Below, in pieces: positions 59,172-64,000 of a stretch of DNA of 64,000 bases. The DNA comes from Sulfuricurvum sp. (GTDB taxonomy: Bacteria; Campylobacterota; Campylobacteria; Campylobacterales; Sulfurimonadaceae), in NCBI GenBank assembly GCA_030696775.1, contig JAUYRN010000026.1, positions 1 through 64,000 on the forward strand. Reading direction: 5' to 3'. The number at the start of each line of letters is the position of its first letter. The stretch's first letter is position 1. The notes below the pieces were generated by a model. That model saw nothing but the letters and a program-made list of their open reading frames with translations. It ran no database searches and was not told where the DNA came from. The translations under genes and the position numbers were made by a program.

Positions 59172-61859
59172 ATGACCAATGCAGTTGATCATTTAAAAAT
59201 ATTGAGTTTTGATAATATTAAATGGATAACAGATTTAAAAAATAAAATATGTTTAAATGGTATATATACTGACGAAGACATTAAGAATGCAGTTAGTAAT
59301 TTTTTATCTATAGAAATACCAGAAACAATAACTTCACAAATCACTTCAACACCAAGAGAAGACAAAAAAAAGCTAATTTATAAATTATATGAAAATAAAA
59401 ATATTGGAGGACTAATTAATGATCAAGTAATTGAATTTAGCCCTTTTTTTACATTGATTTATGGAAAGAATGGAAGCGGAAAGAGCTCATATTACAAAAT
59501 ACTTAAGAATATATTTCTAGAAGCACAAAACTTAAAGTCAAATATCTATTCAAGTGCGGATACTATGATGACGGCTAAAATAGATTTAATTACGGAAAAT
59601 CAGTTCAAAAAATATCAAAGAAAAGGACATAATGATTTTCCTCAATCTGTACAAGAAATATCATGGAGCCCTAATGAACATATTCCAAGTAAAGTAAAAT
59701 TTTGTGATTCCATTATACTTAATGAATCGTTATCCAAAAAAGAAACTGGATGGTCTGTAGATAGGTATAAATTAGATTATTATGAAATATTTAGAGAAGC
59801 TATTGATGCAGTAGAAAAAGAAATATCACTTGAAATTAACAAACTTAATGCAGAAGCAACTAGTTTATTATCAATATTAAATAGGAATTTGAAATCTAGA
59901 GAAGATACGTCAATCTATATCAAATTAAATAATACGCAATCAATAAATAGTGAATTAAATAGATTAATAGAACATGAAATCATACCTTCTAAAATTGAAG
60001 AAAAAAAAGAAGAGTTAAATGTATTAGTCAATCAAAATGCTAAAGATATAAGTGATAGTATTACTATCAATAATACAAAAATTGATTTATATACTAGTTA
60101 TGTTCAATACCTTAATGAAAAAATATCAATTTATGAAGAATTAAATAATGTAGAAAAGGTTGTTGTACAACTTATAGAGTTAAAGAATAAAAGAGATTAT
60201 TCACTATTTGATAAATATGATTTATTATTTAGCCTAGAGAATGAGTATAAAGATATTTATATTGAATTACTAAAAAGTGTAGTAAAAACTGCTCAAAAAT
60301 ATGAGATTGATAATTATCCAATAGGTATAGAAAAATGTTTTTATTGTAATCAAGATTTACCAGATGAGAATAAAAATTTAATACAAAAGATACATCAAAC
60401 TATAGATGATGAAATTGAAGTAAACATTCAAAGTATTCAAAAAACGATTGACCATTTGATACTTAAAATTGAAAAATTTATTGAAAAGACAATAGGAGTA
60501 TATTCTACAATTACCGTATTAGAATCATCATCATTAGAATTCAAAAAATTAAATAATTTCAATAGTATATTGGATAATAATATTCTCAGGTCTTTTATTC
60601 TGTATCTTAAAAGTTTGGGCTTAGCAAATACAGTATCTTATAAAAATGAAATATATCAATTAAAAAATCATAAAGAGCTAGTTGAGTCTAATATAAAAAT
60701 TTTCAAATTAGAGGTAATAACGTATCAGACTCAACTATCCAATTTAGAAATAATAAAGAGTCAAGCTAAGAGGGAGTTGGCTTCTGTACTTGACGAAGAA
60801 TATTGCTTTGTTAATAAGGAAAGCATAATTAAATTGCGGGATATAACATCTGGAATATCTCAATATACTTTGCAAAGTAGTAATTTTACATCTTATAAAA
60901 GTAAATTATCAAAAGATAAATCAAAAGTCGAAGAAGAGTTATTAAGGAGAAACTATATAGATAGATTTAATGCACACTTAGTAGATTTTAAATTACCAAA
61001 TAGAGAGAAAATAAATAGGAAATTTTCTGTATCTTCAGGACAGACAAAAATAGAAGGTAATATTACAGGTAATAGCACTGAATACAAAATTGATGATATA
61101 TTAAGTGAAGGGGAAGCTAAAGTATATTCATTGTGTGATTGGTTTACAGAATTAGAATTTGACGATATCAATACTATTGTATTTGATGATCCTATTACAA
61201 GTTTAGATCATAATAATATTGCGAAACTTGCAAAAAAAATATGTAGTTTAGCAAATACATATCAAGTAATTATTTTTACCCACAATATGGAATTTTATAA
61301 ATATTTGGTTGATTATTCTTTAGGAAATAATGCTTTAGAAAATAAAACATGTAAAATTTGTAAAGATTTAGAAGGACAATTTCAATGCGAAGGATTTAAG
61401 AGTAATGAAAATAAAGTCTATAAATGTGGAAATTATTTAAAAGTGGAATACTTTGTTCAGCCTGGGAGTGTTGAAAAAGGAATAAACTACAATACACTTA
61501 ACTACATCAATAAATTATTGTCAATAAAAACTCGTATAGAAATTCGTGATATGAGCAATGTTGTTGTAAACTTGAGAAGTGTAATAAATGATTTTATTGA
61601 GCAGTACCGATTTAACAATATTAAAAGAAATATATATAAAGGAGAAGATTTAATTCATTTTGAAATTAGAGATATTTCTAATGATTCATTATCTTCCTTA
61701 CAACAATTGCATCACACATTATCAAGTTCTTCTGGACTACTACATTCACAAGATGATGAAATTACGACAGAGCTAGATGCCTCAGATTATATACACATAT
61801 ATAATCAAATAATTGATATTGTTAATATTGAAGCTAGACAAAATTTACAAAAAATTTAA
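59172..61859 (+). CDS. RloC/PrrC-like ATPase with zinc hook (AAA_13 family)
   Basis: An 895-residue protein. Walker A GKNGSGKSS is near residue 97, long coiled coils flank a zinc-hook CFYCNQDL near residue 393, a LSEGEAK signature is near 638, Walker B with DDPITSLDHNN near 670 and a TH switch at 697. A second Cys cluster (CKICKDL ... C) lies near 722. The layout is that of AAA_13 proteins such as RloC and PrrC, anticodon nucleases that act when phages disable restriction. PrrC is classically linked to type I RM, as here, but the nuclease residues cannot be confirmed. AAAGGAAA precedes the ATG. Confidence 0.75.
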   Translation: MTNAVDHLKILSFDNIKWITDLKNKICLNGIYTDEDIKNAVSNFLSIEIPETITSQITSTPREDKKKLIYKLYENKNIGGLINDQVIEFSPFFTLIYGKNGSGKSSYYKILKNIFLEAQNLKSNIYSSADTMMTAKIDLITENQFKKYQRKGHNDFPQSVQEISWSPNEHIPSKVKFCDSIILNESLSKKETGWSVDRYKLDYYEIFREAIDAVEKEISLEINKLNAEATSLLSILNRNLKSREDTSIYIKLNNTQSINSELNRLIEHEIIPSKIEEKKEELNVLVNQNAKDISDSITINNTKIDLYTSYVQYLNEKISIYEELNNVEKVVVQLIELKNKRDYSLFDKYDLLFSLENEYKDIYIELLKSVVKTAQKYEIDNYPIGIEKCFYCNQDLPDENKNLIQKIHQTIDDEIEVNIQSIQKTIDHLILKIEKFIEKTIGVYSTITVLESSSLEFKKLNNFNSILDNNILRSFILYLKSLGLANTVSYKNEIYQLKNHKELVESNIKIFKLEVITYQTQLSNLEIIKSQAKRELASVLDEEYCFVNKESIIKLRDITSGISQYTLQSSNFTSYKSKLSKDKSKVEEELLRRNYIDRFNAHLVDFKLPNREKINRKFSVSSGQTKIEGNITGNSTEYKIDDILSEGEAKVYSLCDWFTELEFDDINTIVFDDPITSLDHNNIAKLAKKICSLANTYQVIIFTHNMEFYKYLVDYSLGNNALENKTCKICKDLEGQFQCEGFKSNENKVYKCGNYLKVEYFVQPGSVEKGINYNTLNYINKLLSIKTRIEIRDMSNVVVNLRSVINDFIEQYRFNNIKRNIYKGEDLIHFEIRDISNDSLSSLQQLHHTLSSSSGLLHSQDDEITTELDASDYIHIYNQIIDIVNIEARQNLQKI

Positions 61860-61869
61860 ATTTCAACTA

Positions 61870-61936
61870 TTTGCTCATTTCATTATTGATTAGTCTTGAT
61901 AAGCAAATGAGGAAAAGCTTGATATTCAAAAAAAAT
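61870..61936 (+). repeat. Stem-loop element F of the island family
   Basis: Left arm TTTGCTCATTT and right arm AAATGAGGAAAA, imperfect, then the tail AGCTTGATATTC and a run of eight A, directly after the RloC-like gene. The remaining gap to 62295 holds only a 32-codon frame (61983-62081) of doubtful meaning and AT-rich DNA. Confidence 0.65.
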
Positions 61937-62295
61937 TAGAAAATCAATGACATGGTCTTTAAAGCGATATAGTATGATCGTTATGAAGAGATCGATACAA
62001 AGGGTAGGGGATATAAGGTTGCGTGCTGTTCACGATAGCTATATCAATCAAGAAGAGATAGAAAAAATTGTATTGCTATAAATAGGCTATAAAACGAAAA
62101 ATTTAGGTACTGTAAAAAGTGTTAAAGATAGAAAATTATAGAGGAGTTTTCGAAGTAATTTTGATAGAAATGGTTTTGTAAATTTGAAGTAATTTATTGA
62201 GATCAAAGTTAAAATATTTATGTTATGCTTGATAGATTCGTAGAGGTATTAAAATAGACAAAGTAGTGATAAAGTGGCTATTTAAGGGGGTTGAT

Positions 62296-62372
62296 TGGTT
62301 GCGGAAGCAGGATTTGAACCTACGACCTACGGGTTATGAGCCCGTCGAGCTACCGGGCTGCTCTATTCCGCG
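62296..62372 (-). tRNA. Initiator tRNA-Met (CAT), copy 1
   Basis: 77 nt including CCA. The acceptor begins CGCGGAA and ends TTCCGCAACCA, leaving the C1-A72 mismatch, and the anticodon stem has the three G-C pairs (CGGG-CTCATAA-CCCG) of initiator tRNA. It differs from copy 2 in a few positions of the D arm and anticodon stem region. Confidence 0.93.
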
Positions 62373-62430
62373 ACGCTTAAATTGTTGTTAAAAAAAGTAT
62401 TTTAAATATTAGAAGAAATAATATCTAGGG

Positions 62431-62509
<79 letters not shown>

Positions 62510-62517
62510 GTATAAAA

Positions 62518-62592
62518 TGGATGGGGTGGAAGGACTCGAACCTTCAATCTACAGTACCAAAAACTGTTGGCATACCATTTGCCTACACCCCA
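62518..62592 (-). tRNA. tRNA-Gln (TTG)
   Basis: 75 nt with CCA. Acceptor TGGGGTG pairs with CACCCCA, the anticodon loop reads TTTTGGT with anticodon TTG, and the T arm GGTTCGAGTCC is standard. Nine bases separate it from initiator tRNA copy 2, so they are probably one transcript. Confidence 0.95.
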
Positions 62593-62751
62593 ACGTTCTC
62601 GTTGTGAGGCCGAAATTATAGACTCTTTTTCTGAATTTGTCAAGAGTTTTTCAAAGCTTTTAAAAAATAAATCGTTTCATTTAGAATGTGATGCTTTTTT
62701 AATCCTTTTTGATTATAATCTCTACTAATATATTAATTAAAAGAGATATTC

Positions 62752-63789
62752 ATGTCAGCAATACTTCGCGTACAAGCAGCAATAGAAGAGTTTAAAAAAG
62801 GACGCATGGTCATCATGGTCGATGACGAAGATCGTGAAAATGAGGGTGACTTGGTTTATGCGTCTGTTTTTTCGACTCCGGATCATGTAAATTTCATGGC
62901 TACACATGCTAAAGGGCTTATTTGTGTTGCTATCAATCCAAGCATCGCTAAACGTCTAAATTTGGAGCCTATGGTAAAAACCAATTCATCTATGCATGAG
63001 ACAGCCTTTACGGTCTCTGTGGATGCTACAGCGGCTACTACAGGTATTTCTACACATGAACGAGACATGACGATCAAAATTTTGGCAAATCCGGTAAGTC
63101 ATGCGACTGAGCTTGTGATGCCGGGGCATATTTTCCCTTTGATTGCAAAAGAGGGTGGAACGTTGGTTCGTATCGGTCATACGGAGGGATCAGTTGATTT
63201 GTGTCGTTTGTCCGGTTTGGCAGAATCTGCGGTTATTTGTGAGATTATGAAAGAAGACGGCTCAATGGCGCGACGGGATGATCTGGATGTTTTTGCCCAA
63301 AAGCATTCACTTAAAACGGTTTATATTTCAGATATTGTTGAGTATCGTCTCGCCAATGAAATATTGGTCAAAGCAATTTCAGAAGAAGAGATTGAGTTTT
63401 TTGGTGTTCATGTCAAAAAATATTGCTTTGAAGATCATCAAGGCGATCAGCATACGGCGATTGTTTTTTATAAAGCAGGGGAAACCGCTAACGTGAGAGT
63501 TCATAATGTCATCCCTGATATTGATCTTTTACTCAATCAAAATCGTTATTCTCAACTTATTGATTCGATACACTACTTGAAACAAAACAGCGGGGTCTTA
63601 TTGTTTATTAACAAACCACAGCATCATTCAGCAAATATGAAAGAATACGGCATTGGAGCACAAATACTCAAAATTTTAGGTGTTCGTCATATGCGACTTA
63701 TCGCCGATTCAAAAAATGTTGAGTTTGCTGCGTTAAGCGGATTTGGTTTGGATGTTGTTGAAGTGATCAACCCTAGCGAGGGGATATAG
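62752..63789 (+). CDS. ribB: 3,4-dihydroxy-2-butanone-4-phosphate synthase with degenerate GTP cyclohydrolase II-like domain
   Basis: A 345-residue protein. Residues 1-205 are a complete DHBP synthase (VDDEDRENEGDLV near 24, GHIFPLIAKEGG, RIGHTEGSVDL), which makes the four-carbon unit of riboflavin. Residues about 210-345 have the length and outline of GTP cyclohydrolase II but lack its zinc cysteines, so that activity is unlikely. This hybrid form is common in Campylobacterota, where a separate RibA does the other reaction. A TATAAT-type promoter lies at about 62713-62720. Confidence 0.9.
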   Translation: MSAILRVQAAIEEFKKGRMVIMVDDEDRENEGDLVYASVFSTPDHVNFMATHAKGLICVAINPSIAKRLNLEPMVKTNSSMHETAFTVSVDATAATTGISTHERDMTIKILANPVSHATELVMPGHIFPLIAKEGGTLVRIGHTEGSVDLCRLSGLAESAVICEIMKEDGSMARRDDLDVFAQKHSLKTVYISDIVEYRLANEILVKAISEEEIEFFGVHVKKYCFEDHQGDQHTAIVFYKAGETANVRVHNVIPDIDLLLNQNRYSQLIDSIHYLKQNSGVLLFINKPQHHSANMKEYGIGAQILKILGVRHMRLIADSKNVEFAALSGFGLDVVEVINPSEGI

Positions 63790-63794
63790 TAGGC

Positions 63795-64000
63795 TTACCA
63801 GCCTACTGAAGATTTAGAAGTAACTTTGCGTATTTCTTTTTCATCTGCCCAGACTATCTCTCCCGTTTGCGGATTAACCAATTCAAGTGAAACATTGTAA
63901 TAGACATCTTTTACACTGTCATTTGCCTTTTTAATAGAACGCACATTCCCGGTTACAATATAATTAGCCTCTTCAATATTTTTACTGTTTTCTTTTACTG
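63795..64000 (-). CDS. LpoB-like penicillin-binding protein activator, C-terminal part (runs off window)
   Basis: A minus-strand frame of 68 codons ending at 63795. The segments EEANYIVTGNVRSIKK, VYYNVSLELVNPQTGEIVWA and DEKEIRK match the LpoB family of outer-membrane lipoproteins that stimulate peptidoglycan synthesis. The start and lipobox are outside the window. Convergent with the ribB gene, five bases between the stops. Confidence 0.75.
   Translation of the reverse strand, partial: VKENSKNIEEANYIVTGNVRSIKKANDSVKDVYYNVSLELVNPQTGEIVWADEKEIRKVTSKSSVGW

Noticed and set aside
61983-62081. A 32-codon frame starting MKRSIQRVGDIRLRAVHDSY
   Set aside because: No ribosome site, no known family and in AT-rich debris beside the right end; it could be a remnant but support is too thin.

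Overview
The window reads as chromosomal DNA of a member of the Campylobacterota (Epsilonproteobacteria), probably of the free-living Sulfurimonas/Sulfuricurvum/Sulfurospirillum type. The reasons are the low GC content, the RibB protein with a degenerate GTP-cyclohydrolase-II-like tail that is typical of this phylum, the porin type and the general protein style. The genus is inference.

Region 1 (1-30.3 kb) is a compact, coordinated locus for alcohol oxidation by a PQQ enzyme. It holds a cytochrome c550 (PedF type), two periplasmic quinoprotein-associated proteins (a family-3 binding protein and a fused SoxYZ-like carrier), a NitT/TauT-type ABC importer with a DUF411 protein, and the PedA1A2BC/LutABEF-type ABC system (binding protein, beta-propeller, ATPase, permease). 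It continues with a PQQ alcohol dehydrogenase, the complete pqqABCDE set (including a 24-residue pqqA) and an M17 aminopeptidase. The dehydrogenase carries the Asp-x-Asp signature of lanthanide-dependent enzymes and a lipobox. A FIST-domain histidine kinase with an OmpR-type regulator and a soluble FIST-domain chemoreceptor supply sensing. Aldehyde is handled by a cytoplasmic NAD aldehyde dehydrogenase (with DUF779) and by a Tat-exported molybdenum aldehyde oxidase with its maturation genes. Two porins close the region. Eleven promoters here share one architecture: two GCTATNT heptamers 11 bp apart, with the second ending exactly 8 bp before a -10 box. I read this as the binding site of one OmpR/PhoB-family activator and the definition of a regulon.

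Region 2 (30.4-33.7 kb) is a copper operon: a CusF-like protein, a small secreted protein, a TolC-family lipoprotein and a Tat-exported multicopper oxidase. It has no regulon box.

Region 3 (33.7-38.45 kb) is AT-rich accessory DNA with gene debris around a large membrane-anchored YobI/KAP-like P-loop NTPase.

Region 4 (38.45-62.48 kb) is a genomic island bounded by a 47-bp direct repeat of the 3' part of an initiator tRNA gene. It carries an amidoligase / winged-helix-GGCT / helicase module, two tyrosine recombinases, small accessory genes, a VapE-like protein, a type I restriction-modification operon with an extra degenerate methylase-TRD protein and a DUF4258 protein, and an RloC/PrrC-like zinc-hook ATPase. 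A family of related stem-loops with a conserved tail sits between these modules.

Region 5 (62.3-64 kb) returns to core genome: two initiator tRNAs, tRNA-Gln, ribB/ribBA and the end of an LpoB-like gene. The regulon, the lanthanide signature, the amidoligase module and the inter-module stem-loops are the points most worth following.
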